Of a stretch of 64,000 bases of DNA, positions 63,915 through 64,000 are shown piece by piece. Every line of letters starts with the position of its first letter. Position 1 is the stretch's first letter. The notes beneath the pieces are model-generated. The model saw nothing but the letters and a program-made list of their open reading frames with translations. It was not told where the DNA came from and ran no database searches. Source of the DNA: Lachnospira pectinoschiza (GTDB lineage Bacteria > Bacillota > Clostridia > Lachnospirales > Lachnospiraceae); NCBI RefSeq assembly GCF_020564355.1, contig NZ_JAJCRR010000001.1:62001-126000 (forward strand). Reading direction: 5' to 3'. The translations under genes were made by a program, and so were the position numbers.

Positions 63915-64000
63915 GTGGATATTATAGTAAAGTATATTGATGAATTGTTGGAAAAAAGCACGCCGGAAGCGCCGATGTGGAATATTGAAAAGCTCAAGCA
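63915..64000 (+). CDS. glycoside hydrolase 88/105-like protein, 3' end outside window
   Basis: A GTG start with SD AAGGAG encodes MDIIVKYIDELLEKSTPEAP then MWNIEKLK at the edge. This N-terminus resembles unsaturated rhamnogalacturonyl/glucuronyl hydrolases (GH105/GH88), which act on pectin-derived disaccharides. Only 28 residues are visible, so the call rests on a short match from memory. Its own promoter separates it from the haem locus. Confidence 0.5.
   Translation, partial: MDIIVKYIDELLEKSTPEAPMWNIEKLK

Overview
The window looks like a chromosomal segment of a motile, anaerobic, Gram-positive gut-type clostridium, most likely a Lachnospiraceae member. Supporting signs are the gene order ispF-cysE-cysS-mrnC-rlmB-sigH (Firmicutes synteny), an oxygen-independent class III ribonucleotide reductase, two chemoreceptors, strong Shine-Dalgarno (SD) sites, moderately AT-rich DNA, a cell-wall-anchored surface protein, and the start of a GH88/GH105-like pectin-processing enzyme at the right edge. 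Genus is not determined. All calls come from reading the sequence; no database search was run.

Layout. 1-4222: accessory, partly decayed DNA with hydrolase fragments, unrecognised small genes and a compact type I toxin-antitoxin locus (2552-2827), ending where a truncated hydrolase gene runs into a tRNA-Val/tRNA-Met promoter. 4327-9321: tRNAs and the ispF-cysE-cysS-mrnC-rlmB-sigH block. 9503-12535: a sugar-binding lipoprotein paired with a chemoreceptor, then tRNA-Thr and purA. 14313-19132: a small membrane protein, a three-gene adenylation/decarboxylase/carrier-protein module (14623-17725), a FliD-like protein and a SEC-C protein. 19215-24113: methyltransferase, hslO, shikimate kinase, corA, HAD phosphatase and a KtrA-like protein. 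24183-33428: a 53-aa minus-strand gene, an SbcD/YhaN-like repair pair, a GGDEF protein, nrdD behind two NrdR-box-like sites, and a second chemoreceptor. 33471-39392: TPP riboswitch and thiC, a large palindromic terminator, a PAP2 phosphatase, a degenerate ABC ATPase with membrane partner, and an Asp-box protein. 39512-47386: carAB and housekeeping or hypothetical genes. 47549-52822: alkD-like gene, then pantothenate uptake and CoA synthesis (S component, coaX, coaBC). 53268-54275: Rpn-family nuclease. 54435-63811: a haem-acquisition-like locus. 63915-end: partial GH88/GH105-like gene.

Three observations stand out. (1) A recurrent structured leader element precedes cysS, hslO and corA, with a simpler copy before the 9503 lipoprotein gene and a tentative one before the 45582 cupin gene. 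A hairpin loop is complementary to a downstream arm just before the ribosome binding site, and the paired bases change together between copies. (2) A 2327-residue surface protein combines several NEAT-like modules with an FMN-binding domain carrying a D-x-x-S-G-A-T flavinylation motif. It is followed by a Shp-like haem-binding protein and an IsdE-like lipoprotein, but no permease, and preceded by two identical-arm 22-bp palindromes. (3) The adenylation/decarboxylase/carrier module resembles in logic the carrier-bound decarboxylation of butirosin biosynthesis (BtrI/BtrK) but sits in an otherwise non-biosynthetic neighbourhood.
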